This document shows positions 27,785 through 37,546 of a DNA stretch of 64,000 bases, one piece after another. Each line of letters begins with the position of its first letter. Position 1 is the first letter of the stretch. Both the position numbers and the translations under genes were made by a program. The stretch spans positions 67,920 through 131,919 of the forward strand of contig CAVUUF010000004.1 of NCBI GenBank assembly GCA_963744575.1, given 5' to 3'. This stretch comes from Palsa-504 sp963744575. GTDB lineage: Bacteria > Actinomycetota > Actinomycetes > Streptosporangiales > Streptosporangiaceae. The notes under the pieces are model-generated. The model was not told where the DNA came from, ran no database searches, and saw only the letters and a list, made by a program, of their open reading frames with translations.

Positions 27785-29826
27785 GTGTCACACCGATTGT
27801 TCCGCAGCACTCTTGTCCCGGTTGCCACAGGAATAGCTGCGGCCATTGTCATATCCGGGGTCGCCGGGTCCGTTCCCGCGCTCGCCGCCGGCAGCTACGG
27901 CGTCATCCAGTCCCGGGAATGGTGGCTGGACAGCCTGCACGTGCGGCAGGCCTGGCCGGCCACCGACGGCGCCGGGATCACCGTGGCCGTGCTCGGCACC
28001 GGCGTCGCCGCCGGGCACCCGGACCTGGCCGGCGCGGTGACGACCGGACCCGACTACACCGGTTCGGGCCGGACGGCGGGCGGGTCCTTCTGGGGCTTCG
28101 ACGGCACCGCGGTCGCCGGGGTCATCGCCGGCCACGGGCACGGCACCGGCCGGGAGGCGGGCCTGCTCGGCGTCGCGCCCGCGGCGAGGATCCTGTCCGT
28201 CCGGGTCAGCCTGGAATACAACGACCCGCTGAACTCCGACGCCGCCCTCGCCGGACGGCTGCCCGGGGCCATCGCCCGGGGCATCGTGTACGCGGTCGGG
28301 CACGGCGCCAAGGTCATCGACCTGCCGCTGGACCCGGGCACGGCCGGCCTGACCGGTCAGGGCGACCCGGCCGCGGCCGGCGGCAGCCGGGCCGAGCGGG
28401 CGGCGGTGTCGTACGCGCTGAGCAAGAACGTGGTGCTGGTGGCCCCGGCGGGCGACGACGGCGACGGGCCCGGCCTGGTCGACTACCCGGCCGCGTACCC
28501 CGGCGTGCTCGCGGTGGCCGCGGCCGGCCGGGACGGGCAGGCCGCCTCGTTCAGCAGCAGGCGCCCGTACGTGTCGCTGGCGGCGCCCGGCGTCGCCCTG
28601 ACCTCGGCGGTCCCGCCGGACGGCTACATGCCGATCAGCTCCACCAGCGCGTCCAGCGGCATCGTGGCCGGCCTGGCCGCCCTCATCCTGTCCAGGTACC
28701 CGCACCTCACCACGGCCCAGGTCACCCGGGCACTGACCGGCGGCGCGACCGCGGACCTGGCCCCCGGCACCGGGCACGGCATCGTCGACGCCGGCCGGTC
28801 GGTCGGCCTGGCCGCCGCGATCTACGCGGCCAGCAGGCCCCGCCCGGCCGCCGCGCCGCGGCCGCCGCGCCGACGGCCGCCGCGCCCAAGCCCGCGCGGA
28901 CGTCCACCACGACGGCGCGCCGGGCGAGCGCCAGCACCCTGGCCGGATCCCTGGTGCGCTACGTGGTGGCCGGGCTGTGCGGGCTGATCGTCCTGCTGGT
29001 CGTGCTGCTCCTGGTCATGCGCTCCCGCCGGGAGCGGGCCCGGATCGCCGCGGCGGAACCCGGATCGCCCCGGCCCCGGCCCCGGTCCCGGGCACCGCAG
29101 GGCCAGCACCAGCAGCGCCGGCCGGACCTGGGGCCCGGTCCCGGCCCGGCCGCGGCCGGGCCCAGCCGGCCTCAGCCGGGCCCGCCCGGGCCGGCCGACT
29201 GGACCGCCTCCGGCGGCTGGCATGGCGGCGGCCTGGGCGAGATGCAGCCTGCCCCGGCCGCGCCCGTCCCGGCCTCTCCTGCCTCCGTCCCGGCCGTGGC
29301 GCCGCCGCGGCACTGGCCGAGGAATGCCAGGCCGGCCAGTGCCGCGGCGGGTTCCTCCGGACCGCCCTGGGCACCCGCGCCGGAGCCGGAGGAGCACGCA
29401 TTCGGGCTGCTTCCCGTGGCGGCGAACACCGTCCTCCCGCCGGGTTCCGGCATCCGGGTGCCCGGGGACGTGGCCGCGCCGGCGGCCAGGCAGGACTTCG
29501 ACTTCGCCGCGGCCCCGGTCCCGGTCGACTACGCGCCCCGCCGGGCCCCCGACTTCACCGTGCCGTCCCGGGCCGGCGGCGTCGTGCTCAGCGCCGACCA
29601 CGGCCGGACGGACGACGGCCCGGCCGGGAACGGCCCGCAGGCGGCCGCGCCGGAGGGTTCGCGGGCCGCTTTCGGGTCCGGTCCGGGCCAGGCCGACCCC
29701 GGCTACATCTGGGACCTGGCCGCCACCGATGTCTTCCCGGCCGCGGCCAAACCGGGGTCAGCGCCGCAGCCGCCGGGCGCCGCCGGAGCGGACGACGATC
29801 CCGGCGCCTCAGCGGCTGGCGCCTAG
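27785..29826 (+). CDS. Mycosin-like (S8 family) membrane protein with degraded active site; frame broken near 28860
   Basis: Residues 1-35 are a signal peptide (IAAAIVISGVAGSVPALAA). A subtilase-like domain follows (about 45-345), but the catalytic positions are altered: the Asp motif reads VAVLGTGV (Gly71), the His motif FDGTAVAG (Asp106 in place of His) and the oxyanion Asn motif PAGDDG; only the Ser remains (STSASSGIVAG, Ser288). The frame then breaks in a GCC/GCG tract at about 28845-28880. The other frame carries an Ala/Pro linker, one helix LVRYVVAGLCGLIVLLVVLL and a roughly 270-residue Pro/Ala-rich cytoplasmic tail ending at 29826. Mycosins have the same signal-protease-helix order but a short tail. 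No ESX genes are nearby. The GTG start is at 27785. Confidence 0.8.
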
Positions 29827-32228
29827 GCGGCCATCCCGGCGGCCTGCGGGGCCTGCGCGGGCTCGAGCGCCAGCGCGAGCACGTCGCGGACGTCGCCGAG
29901 CGGGTGCACGTCCAGCTTCTCCAGCACCTCGGCCGGGACATCGTCCAGGTCGGGCTCGTTCCGCTGCGGGATCAGCACGGTGGTGATCCCGGCCCGGTGC
30001 GCGGCGAGCAGCTTCTGCTTCACCCCGCCGATGGGCAGCACCCGCCCGGTCAGCGACACCTCGCCGGTCATGGCCACGTCCGAGCGGACCGGCCGGCCGG
30101 ACAGCAGGGACGCCAGCGCGGTGGTCATCGTGACGCCCGCGCTCGGCCCGTCCTTGGGCACCGCGCCGGCCGGCACGTGCACGTGCACGCCGCGGTCCTT
30201 GAGCTCGCTGACCGGAAGGTCGAGCTCGGCGCCGTGCGAGCGCAGGTAGGACAGCGCGATCCGGGCCGATTCCTTCATCACGTCACCGAGCTGGCCGGTG
30301 AGCGTGACCCCGGTCTCGCCGGTTTCCCTGTCGGCCAGGGACGCCTCGATGAACAGCACGTCCCCGCCGGCGCCGGTCACCGCGAGGCCGGTCGCCACGC
30401 CGGGCACGGCGGTCCGCCGCTCCGGCTCGGCCAGGCTGGTCTCCGGGGTGAACCTCGGCCGTCCCAGGTAGTCCCGCAGCTCGGCGACGCCGACGCTGGC
30501 CGGCAGTTCCGCGTCGCCGAGGGCCACTCGCGCCGCCACCTTGCGCAGGATGCGCGCGATGGACCGCTCCAGCGACCGGACGCCGGCCTCGCGGGTGTAC
30601 TCGGCCGCCAGCATCCGCAGCGCGTCCTCCCCGACCGTCACCTCGCCGGTGTTCAGGCCCGCCTTGGACAGCTGCCTGGGCAGCAGGTGATCCCGGGCGA
30701 TGAGGACCTTCTCGTCCTCGGTGTACCCGTCCAGCTGGACCAGCTCCATCCGGTCAAGCAGCGGGCCGGGGATCGCGTCCAGCACGTTGGCCGTGGCCAG
30801 GAAGACCACGTCCGACAGGTCCAGCTCGACCTCCAGGTAGTGGTCGCGGAACGTGTGGTTCTGCGCCGGGTCGAGCACCTCGAGCAGCGCCGACGCGGGG
30901 TCGCCGCGGAAGTCGGAGCCGATCTTGTCCACCTCGTCGAGCAGCACGACCGGGTTCATCGAGCCCGCCTCGCGGATGGCCCGGACGACCCGGCCGGGCA
31001 GCGCGCCCACATAGGTGCGCCGGTGCCCGCGGATCTCCGCCTCGTCCCGGACGCCGCCCAGGGCGACCCGGACGAACTTGCGGTCCATGGCGCGCGCGAC
31101 CGACTCGCCGAGCGACGTCTTGCCGACGCCGGGCGGGCCGACCAGCGCGAGCACGGCGCCGGAACGCCGCCCGCCGATGATGCCCAGGCCGCGATCGGCG
31201 CGGCGCTTGCGCACCGCCAGGTACTCGATGATGCGCTCCTTGACGTCGTCCAGGCCGGTGTGGTCCTCATCGAGGATGCGCCGGGCGTCGGCGATGTCGT
31301 AGGCGTCCTCGGTCCGCTCGTTCCACGGGATGTCGAGGATGGTGTCCAGCCAGGTGCGGATCCAGCCGGTCTCGGGCGACGCGTCGGGCGTGCGCTCGAG
31401 CTTGGCCACTTCCTTCAGCGCCGCGTCCCGCACCGCCTCGGGCAGGGCGGCCGCTTCCACCCGGGCCCGGTAGTCGTCCTCCTCGGTGGCCGCGTCGCCG
31501 TTCAGGTCGGCGAGTTCCTTGCGCACCGCGGCGAGCTGCTGGCGGAGCAGGAATTCCTTCTGCTGCTTCTCCATGCCCTCGGACACGTCCTTGCGGATGG
31601 ACTCGGCCACCTCGAGTTCGGCCAGGTGCTCCCGGGTCCAGCCGATGATGAGCTCGAGCCGCTGGACCAGGTCGGAGGTCTCGAGCAGCTGCAGCTTCTG
31701 CGCCGTGCTGAGGTAGCTGGCATAGCCGGCCCGGTCCGCGATCGCCGAGGCGTCGTCGAGCTGCTGGATCGCGTCGATGACCTGCCACGCGCCGCGCTGC
31801 TGCAGGATCCCGGTGACCAGCGACTTGTACTGCTGGGCCAGTTCGTCGGCCCGCGGCCCGCGGTTGGTCTCGTCCAGGACGGCGCCTTCCACCCACAGCG
31901 CCGCGCCGGGACCCGTGGTCCCCGAGCCGACCTTGACGCGGGCCGTGCCGCGCACCACCGCGCCGGGCTGCCCGCCGGGCAGCCGCCCGACCTGCTCCAC
32001 CACGGCGAGCGTGCCGACGCCGGACAGCCCGCGATCGGCCAGCCGCGGCACGAGCAGCACCCGGGCCTTTATCTCCGAACGCATGCCGGGCACCTGCCGA
32101 GACGGCATCCGGGCCGCGTCGATGGCGGCGCCAACTTCCGGCTGTGACGTCTCCAGCGGCACCACCATCCCCGGCAGCACCACCTCGTCGTCGAGCGGCA
32201 GCACTGGCAGCGTGAGGGTTTCACCCAT
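29823..32228 (-). CDS. lon: ATP-dependent Lon protease
   Basis: The 801-residue cytoplasmic AAA+ serine protease degrades misfolded and regulatory proteins. An N-terminal substrate domain starts LTLPVLPLDDEVVLPGMVVPLE; Walker A is GPPGVGKTSL near residue 367, Walker B VVLLDEVDKIG near 430. The protease domain has the Ser in KDGPSAGVTM near residue 695 and the Lys in GGVKQKLLAAHRAG near 738, forming the Ser-Lys dyad. The length is normal. A HAIR operator just upstream indicates HspR repression. Its end overlaps the mycosin-type gene by 4 bases, tail to tail. Confidence 0.97.
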   Translation of the reverse strand: MGETLTLPVLPLDDEVVLPGMVVPLETSQPEVGAAIDAARMPSRQVPGMRSEIKARVLLVPRLADRGLSGVGTLAVVEQVGRLPGGQPGAVVRGTARVKVGSGTTGPGAALWVEGAVLDETNRGPRADELAQQYKSLVTGILQQRGAWQVIDAIQQLDDASAIADRAGYASYLSTAQKLQLLETSDLVQRLELIIGWTREHLAELEVAESIRKDVSEGMEKQQKEFLLRQQLAAVRKELADLNGDAATEEDDYRARVEAAALPEAVRDAALKEVAKLERTPDASPETGWIRTWLDTILDIPWNERTEDAYDIADARRILDEDHTGLDDVKERIIEYLAVRKRRADRGLGIIGGRRSGAVLALVGPPGVGKTSLGESVARAMDRKFVRVALGGVRDEAEIRGHRRTYVGALPGRVVRAIREAGSMNPVVLLDEVDKIGSDFRGDPASALLEVLDPAQNHTFRDHYLEVELDLSDVVFLATANVLDAIPGPLLDRMELVQLDGYTEDEKVLIARDHLLPRQLSKAGLNTGEVTVGEDALRMLAAEYTREAGVRSLERSIARILRKVAARVALGDAELPASVGVAELRDYLGRPRFTPETSLAEPERRTAVPGVATGLAVTGAGGDVLFIEASLADRETGETGVTLTGQLGDVMKESARIALSYLRSHGAELDLPVSELKDRGVHVHVPAGAVPKDGPSAGVTMTTALASLLSGRPVRSDVAMTGEVSLTGRVLPIGGVKQKLLAAHRAGITTVLIPQRNEPDLDDVPAEVLEKLDVHPLGDVRDVLALALEPAQAPQAAGMAA

Positions 32229-32243
32229 TGATGGCCTCCAAAG

Positions 32244-32264
32244 CTTGAGTCATACACACTCAAG
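32244..32264. promoter_or_regulatory. HAIR operator (HspR site) upstream of lon
   Basis: CTTGAGT and ACTCAAG are exact inverted repeats 7 bases apart, the full HAIR consensus, 16 bases upstream of the lon start. HspR control of lon is known in Streptomyces. Confidence 0.93.
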
Positions 32265-32328
32265 AAAGAAGAGCATCATTTTGTTTCCGCCCGGTGTTCG
32301 CCTGCAGCGATACGTCCCGGAGCCTGGC

Positions 32329-32982
32329 TCATTCCCCGGTCAGCAGGACATGCAGGTTCCGCGGGCCGTGCACGCCCTCGACCCGGATGAGCTCGATGTC
32401 GCTGGTGGCCGAAGGACCGGAGATGAGGGTGTGCGGGCGGGCCGGGTCGAGCCGGGCGAACGCGTCGGCCAGGTCGGCGGCGACCTGGCCGGCCCGCACG
32501 ACGACCAGGTGGAAGTCGGGGACCAGGGTAAGCGCGCGGCGGCCCTGGCCGGGGCCGTGATCCAGGATGATCGTGCCGGTCTCGGCGATGGCCACGGCGC
32601 AGCCGGTGACGACCCCGGCGGCCCGGTCGAGTTCGGCCGCGGAGAGCGGGGGCTCGTCGGGGGTCAGCGTGATCGCGGCGGGCAGTTCGGCCAGCCACGA
32701 GCCGGGCAGCCCGGCCGGGACCAGGATGGCCCCGGCCGCCGCGGCGGCGCGTCCGGCCAGGGCCCGGGCGACGGCCGCGGCGAGGCCGGCCCCGGGAACC
32801 CGCTCGACCACGGCGCGGTAGTCGGCGGCGCGCTCGGCGAACAGGTCCGTGATGTCGTGCGCCGCGGCGTCGTGGTGCGCCCTTAGGTACTCCCGGGGCA
32901 GCGCCGCGTACGCCGCGTCCACGTCGCCGGCCGCGGCGGCGGCCCGGATCCGGGCCAGGATCTGGTCTTTCGAGCCGGTCAT
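32329..32982 (-). CDS. lutC: Lactate utilization protein C (LUD domain)
   Basis: The product has 217 residues. The LUD domain shows AGVVTGCAVAIAETGTIILDHG and the C-terminal block LISGPSATSDIELIRVEGVHGP, typical of LutC/YkgG. It is the last gene of the lutABC operon and overlaps the lutB stop by 4 bases (ATGA at 32979-32982), which fixes the start. The complex oxidises L-lactate to pyruvate, with LutA and LutB carrying the Fe-S clusters; the role of LutC is less clear. Confidence 0.93.
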   Translation of the reverse strand: MTGSKDQILARIRAAAAAGDVDAAYAALPREYLRAHHDAAAHDITDLFAERAADYRAVVERVPGAGLAAAVARALAGRAAAAAGAILVPAGLPGSWLAELPAAITLTPDEPPLSAAELDRAAGVVTGCAVAIAETGTIILDHGPGQGRRALTLVPDFHLVVVRAGQVAADLADAFARLDPARPHTLISGPSATSDIELIRVEGVHGPRNLHVLLTGE

Positions 32983-34427
32983 GACCGGGACCCCCGGGTT
33001 CGGGACCACCAGGCGCGGAACGACTCGGGCGGCGGCGCCGGGGCGTCCCTGGTTTCCGTCCAGCCGCTCAGCGGCGGCGGCAGCCGCCTGATCCGGCCGG
33101 ACCTGGCGACCAGCTTGCCGCCCCGGGCCGCGGCCCACTGGGCCGCGGCGAGCAGCCGGGGTGAGCGGAGCACGCGTCCGGAGAGCTGGAACACCGCCCG
33201 TTCGGGAGAAAATCGCTTGTCCCGCTTGGCCTCGACGACCTGGGCGCGCAGGTGCACCAGCGCCTCGGGGATGTTGATCGCCACCGGGCACACGTCGTAG
33301 CAGGCGCCGCACAGGGTCGAGGCGTAGGGCAGCGAACTGTCGACCGGGGAGCCGAGGCCGCGCAGCTGCGGGGAGAGAATCGCGCCGATCGGGCCCGGAT
33401 ACGGCGAGCCGTAGGCGTGGCCGCCGGTCCGCTCGTACACCGGGCACACGTTCAGGCAGGCCGAGCACCTGATGCAGCGCAGCGCCTGGCGGCCGGTCTG
33501 GTCGGCCAGCGCCGACGTGCGGCCGTTGTCCAGCAGCACCAGGTGGAAGTTCTCCGGCCCGTCCCCGGGCGTGATCCCGGTCCAGGTCGAGGTGTAGGGG
33601 TTCATCCGCTCGGCGGTGGAGGACCGGGGCAGCAGCGCGAGGAACACCTCCAGGTCCCGCCAGGACGGCAGGACCTTCTCGATCCCCACCACCGAGATGA
33701 GCGTCCGCGGCAGCGTCACGCACATCCGGCCGTTGCCCTCGGACTCCACCACCACCAGCGACCCGGTCTCGGCGATCGCGAAGTTGGCGCCGGACACGCC
33801 CACCCGCGCGGACAGGAACGCCTGGCGCAGGTGCGCCCGCGCGGCGGCGGCCAGCGCCTGCGGGTCGTCGGTCAGCCCGGCCGGCGCGCCCGGCATCTCG
33901 CGCCGGAAGATCTCCCTGATCTCGGCGCGGTTCCGGTGGATGGCCGGCACCAGGATGTGGCTGGGCCGGTCGTGGCCGAGCTGGACGATGAGCTCGGCCA
34001 GGTCGGTCTCCAGCGCGCCGAGCCCGGAGGCGGCCAGCGCCTCGTTCAGCCCGGTCTCCTGGGTGGCCATGCTCTTGACTTTGACGATTCCGTCGGCCCC
34101 GGCCGCGCGGACCAGGCCGGCCACGATCGCGTTCGCCTCGCCCGCGTCGGCCGCCCAGTGCACGTGCCCGCCGACCCGGGTGACGTTGGCCTCCAGCCGG
34201 AGCAGGTAGGTGTCCAGGTGGGCCAGGGTGTGGTCCTTGATCGCCTTGGCGGCGGCGCGCAGCTGCTCCCAGTCGGCCAGTTCGGCCACCGCGGCGGCTC
34301 GCTTGGCCCGGATCGTGTGCGTGGCGTGGGTCAGGTTGGCCCGCAGCTGGGAATCGGCCACCGCCGTCTTCGCCGCGACCGGGAACGACGGCATGCCCAG
34401 GTAAGTGGGCATCGCCGGGGCGGTCAT
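32979..34427 (-). CDS. lutB: Lactate utilization iron-sulfur protein LutB
   Basis: The product has 482 residues. An N-terminal LUD domain (about 60-290) includes VKSMATQETGLNEAL and SGANFAIAETGSLVVVESEGN. Two [4Fe-4S] ferredoxin-type motifs follow: CIRCSACLNVCPVY near residue 312 and CGACYDVCPV near 363. A C-terminal region closes the protein. The ATG at 34427 overlaps the lutA stop by 4 bases and the stop overlaps lutC by 4, so the three genes form one translationally coupled operon for lactate oxidation. Confidence 0.95.
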   Translation of the reverse strand: MTAPAMPTYLGMPSFPVAAKTAVADSQLRANLTHATHTIRAKRAAAVAELADWEQLRAAAKAIKDHTLAHLDTYLLRLEANVTRVGGHVHWAADAGEANAIVAGLVRAAGADGIVKVKSMATQETGLNEALAASGLGALETDLAELIVQLGHDRPSHILVPAIHRNRAEIREIFRREMPGAPAGLTDDPQALAAAARAHLRQAFLSARVGVSGANFAIAETGSLVVVESEGNGRMCVTLPRTLISVVGIEKVLPSWRDLEVFLALLPRSSTAERMNPYTSTWTGITPGDGPENFHLVLLDNGRTSALADQTGRQALRCIRCSACLNVCPVYERTGGHAYGSPYPGPIGAILSPQLRGLGSPVDSSLPYASTLCGACYDVCPVAINIPEALVHLRAQVVEAKRDKRFSPERAVFQLSGRVLRSPRLLAAAQWAAARGGKLVARSGRIRRLPPPLSGWTETRDAPAPPPESFRAWWSRTRGSRS

Positions 34428-35164
34428 CCGGCCTCCTCGGTCCGGGCCAGGATCTCGGCCAGGTGCATGACCGCCACCCCGGAGCGCTGCCGGTCCAGCG
34501 CGCCGCCGATGTGCATCAGGCACGAGTTGTCCGCCGCGCACAGCACCTCGGCGCCGCTGCGCCGCACCGCCGCCACCTTGTCCGCGCAGATCGCCGCGGA
34601 CACGTCGGGATTCTTCACCGCGAACGTGCCGCCGAACCCGCAGCACGTCTCGGCGTCCGGCAGGTCGGCCAGCTCGAGCCCGCGCACCGCGCGCAGCAGC
34701 CGGAGCGGGGCGTCACCCACCCGGAGCATCCGCAGCGAATGACAGCTCGGGTGGTACGTCACCCGGTGCGGGAAGTACGCGCCCACGTCCGTCACCCCGA
34801 GCACCCCGGTCAGGAACACCGAGAACTCGTGGGTCCGCGGCGCCACCTCGGCCACCGCCCGGGCCAGGCCGGCGTCCCCCGCCCCGGCCGCCAGCGCCGG
34901 GTAGTACTCGCGCACCATCGAGGCGCACGAGGCCGACGGGGTGACCACCGCCTGGTAGCCGCCGAACGCGGCGGCGAACCCGCGCGCCATCGGCACCGCC
35001 TCGCGCCGGTAGCCGGTGTTGAAGTGCATCTGCCCGCAGCACGTCTGGGCGGCCGGGAATTCCACCCGGTGACCCAGCCGCTCGAGCACCTCGACCACGG
35101 CCCGGCCGGTGTCCGGGAACAACGTGTCGGTCAGGCACGTCACGAACAACCCGATACGCATCAA
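34424..35164 (-). CDS. lutA: Lactate utilization protein A (Cys-rich Fe-S oxidoreductase)
   Basis: The product has 246 residues with two CCG domains: QTCCGQMHFNTG near residue 42 and ETCCGFGGTFAVKNP near 172, plus YHPSCHSLRML, giving the Cys sets that bind clusters in LutA/GlpC-type proteins. It is the first gene of the lutABC operon. No regulator (LutR, LldR) or lactate permease is next to it. The start MMRIGLFVTCLTDTLFPD is a typical family N-terminus. Confidence 0.94.
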   Translation of the reverse strand: MMRIGLFVTCLTDTLFPDTGRAVVEVLERLGHRVEFPAAQTCCGQMHFNTGYRREAVPMARGFAAAFGGYQAVVTPSASCASMVREYYPALAAGAGDAGLARAVAEVAPRTHEFSVFLTGVLGVTDVGAYFPHRVTYHPSCHSLRMLRVGDAPLRLLRAVRGLELADLPDAETCCGFGGTFAVKNPDVSAAICADKVAAVRRSGAEVLCAADNSCLMHIGGALDRQRSGVAVMHLAEILARTEEAG

Positions 35165-35182
35165 GCGCCTCCGCCCGCCACG

Positions 35183-35938
35183 CTACACAACGGCCGCGAG
35201 CAGGGCCGAACCGTCCCTGGCCCGCGCCGTGTCGCAGCGGCCGATGACCGCGAGCGCGGCCACGTACCCGGTGGCCACGTCCAGGTCGAGCAGCGACACG
35301 TCCCGCGGGGACCGCGGGTAGGGCCAGCAGACCAGCCGGGGCGCCCCGGCGTCCGCGGCCACGACGACCTCGCTGAACGCGGCGCGCAGGCCGTCCCCGG
35401 TCGCCTTGGTCACGGCTTCCTTCCTGGTCCAGGCGAGCAGGAAGGCGCGGGCCCGGTCGTCTGGCGGGACCGCGGCCAGCGCCGCCCGCTCGGCCGCCGA
35501 CAGCACCAGGCGGGCGAGCGCCTCCGGGTCGCCGTCACCGCCCAGCGGCCGGGACCGCCCGTCAAGCTGCTCGACGTCCACGCCGACCGGCGCCCGCGCG
35601 ACGGCGACCGCGACCAGGTCGCCCGAGTGCGTCACCGAGTGCTCCGCGCCGCCGCCGGCCAGGACCGGCTTGCCGTGCGGCTCGCCGCACCGGCCGCAGG
35701 TGCGGTCGAAGCGCACGTCCGCCGGGCGCCGGCCGGTGTACCGGGCGAGCACGGTCTTGGCCAGCGCGCACCCGGCCAGGAAACGCTCACGGTCCGCCTC
35801 GCGCCGGTAGGCCGCCCAGCGCCGCCGCTCGGTCTCGTCGAGCAGCGCGGCGTGCCGGGCTGTAGCGTCCGGCCGTCGCGCCCACCAGACGTCGGCGGTC
35901 CCGTCCGCCGGCCGGTCCAGGCCCGCCTGTTCAGCCAC
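35183..35938 (-). CDS. 4'-phosphopantetheinyl transferase, Sfp type
   Basis: The product has 251 residues and would attach the CoA-derived phosphopantetheine arm to carrier proteins of polyketide, peptide or fatty-acid synthases. The Mg-binding motif is VGVDVEQL near residue 119, the second core is WTRKEAVTKATGDGL near 170, and HSVTHSGDLVAVAV precedes them. RTCGRCGEPHGKP is the usual N-terminal lead. It is 18 bases from lutA but unrelated in function. No synthase genes lie in the window, so it probably serves loci elsewhere. Confidence 0.92.
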   Translation of the reverse strand: MAEQAGLDRPADGTADVWWARRPDATARHAALLDETERRRWAAYRREADRERFLAGCALAKTVLARYTGRRPADVRFDRTCGRCGEPHGKPVLAGGGAEHSVTHSGDLVAVAVARAPVGVDVEQLDGRSRPLGGDGDPEALARLVLSAAERAALAAVPPDDRARAFLLAWTRKEAVTKATGDGLRAAFSEVVVAADAGAPRLVCWPYPRSPRDVSLLDLDVATGYVAALAVIGRCDTARARDGSALLAAVV

Positions 35939-36126
35939 GCCGTCAGCCTAACGGCCGCCCATACCAGTCATTCGTCCGATGCCGCCCTGCCGGGGGTACC
36001 GTCGTTACCATCGGGGGCGAGCAGACACGGGAAGGCAGACCAGTGCAGGTGAGCGAGGGCATCAGCCGGCTCAGCCCTGCGCGGCATCGACGCGGACCTG
36101 CTGCCGCCCGGTCTGCCGTGAGCATG

Positions 36127-37494
36127 GCCATGCGCTTCCCCGCGGCGGTGGACACTATCGTCGTCGGCGCCGGCCCGGCGGGTGCGGTGGTGGCCGGCCG
36201 TCTCGCGGCGAGTAGCTCCGGGCGCACGCTGCTACTAGAGGCCGGGCCGGACTACGGGCCGCCGGCAGCGGCCGCTGGCTGCGCGACCTCCTCGACGCGA
36301 CCGGCGTCGCGCAATGGTCCCACGACTGGGGCTATACGGGCGAGTCCGGCGGCCGGGTGATCCACTTCAACCGGGCGCGTGTGGTCGGCGGCTGCTCCGC
36401 GCACAATGCCGGCGCCGAACGGGTCCTTGTCCGTGCCGGCCGCGCTGCTGGCGTGGCCATCCACGATGGCCGGCGGCTGACGGAAATCGGCGCGTCGCGG
36501 GTCGTGCTGTCGGCCGGCGCCTACGGGAGTCCCGCGATCTTGCTGCGGTCCGGTATCGGAGCCGCCGGCGAGCTGGCCGCCGTCGGGGTGATGCCCGTGC
36601 TGGACCTGCCCGGCGTCGGGCGTAACCTGCACGACCAGCCGTGCCTGGAGGTCTGGTATGAGGGAGCGGCGAGCTGATCGAGGCGATGGAGCGCCACCAC
36701 GCGGAAACAGGCTGGCAGCCGTATGAGCAGGTGATCGCGAAGTTCCCGTCGACCGGATGCCGGCCGGGGTTCGACCTGCACATCTACCCGGTCGGCGGCT
36801 ATAGCAAGGACGCCTCGACCTGGTCCTGGTTCCTGGGGGCTGCGTGCCTTACGCCGTCTCGCGCGGGAGCGTGCGCCTGTCCGGGCCCGGTCTGGACGAC
36901 AAGCTCGTGATCGATCACCGCTATCTCAGCGACCCCCGAGGATACGACCGCGCCCGGCTCGCCGAGGGCGTCGAGCGCGCCCGCGAGGTGGCGGCCGCGC
37001 CAGAGCTGCGACGGCTGCTGGGCCAGGAGACGCGCCCGGGCCCGCAAGTTTCGGGGAGACGAGCGATCGAGCGCTTCATCGATGCCGCCGCGGTGCACTA
37101 TTACCACCCGGCCGGGAGCTGCAAGATGGGTCCGGCCAGCGACCCGGACTCGGTCGCTGACTCCGAGGGCCGGGTGCATGGGATCGACGGCCTCTATGTC
37201 GCAGACGCGTCGCTCATGCCGGCCGTCACCTCCGGCAACACCAACATGCCGACCACGGTCATCGGCGAGCGGATCGCCCGGTCGCTGCTCGGTCTGCCGC
37301 GGCGTCCCCCGGTCCTGGTGTGCGTCGGCCTGGCCATCGGCTGGCGGGTGCACACCGGCGCCGCGGACGTGATCGCCGCGTTCGCGCTGGTCCTGCTGTT
37401 CGGATACGCATTCACCTGGGCGGGCATCTGGCTGGGCATGACGCTGCGCAGCCCGGAAGCGGTACACCTCTACCGCCGCAAGGCCCTCGGCTGA
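36127..37494 (+). pseudogene. Decayed GMC oxidoreductase fused to ABC-2 permease fragment
   Basis: Pieces of one flavoprotein lie in successive frames. The FAD-binding start (DTIVVGAGPAGAVVAGRLA, LLLEAGPDYG) occupies 36127-36260; WLRDLLDATGVAQWSHDWGY and RARVVGGCSAHNA follow in another frame. At about 36415 the sequence jumps from the residue-90 region to the residue-210 region of the family, a loss of about 120 codons. Breaks near 36670 and 36840 separate the middle from the C-terminal part (HYYHPAGSCKMGP, GLYVADASLMPAVTSGNTNMP). From about 37300 the last frame changes into a piece resembling a DrrB-type ABC-2 permease (ALVLLFGYAFTWAGIWLGMT, RSPEAV). It cannot make a working enzyme. Confidence 0.88.
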
Positions 37495-37546
37495 GACCAC
37501 GGCGGCCCTGGACCCGCGACGGCATTATGCGTTATACATCCGACTT

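Noticed and set aside
28977..32147. 1056-codon plus-strand frame opposite lon
   Set aside because: No domain is visible and the minus strand is an unmistakable Lon protease.
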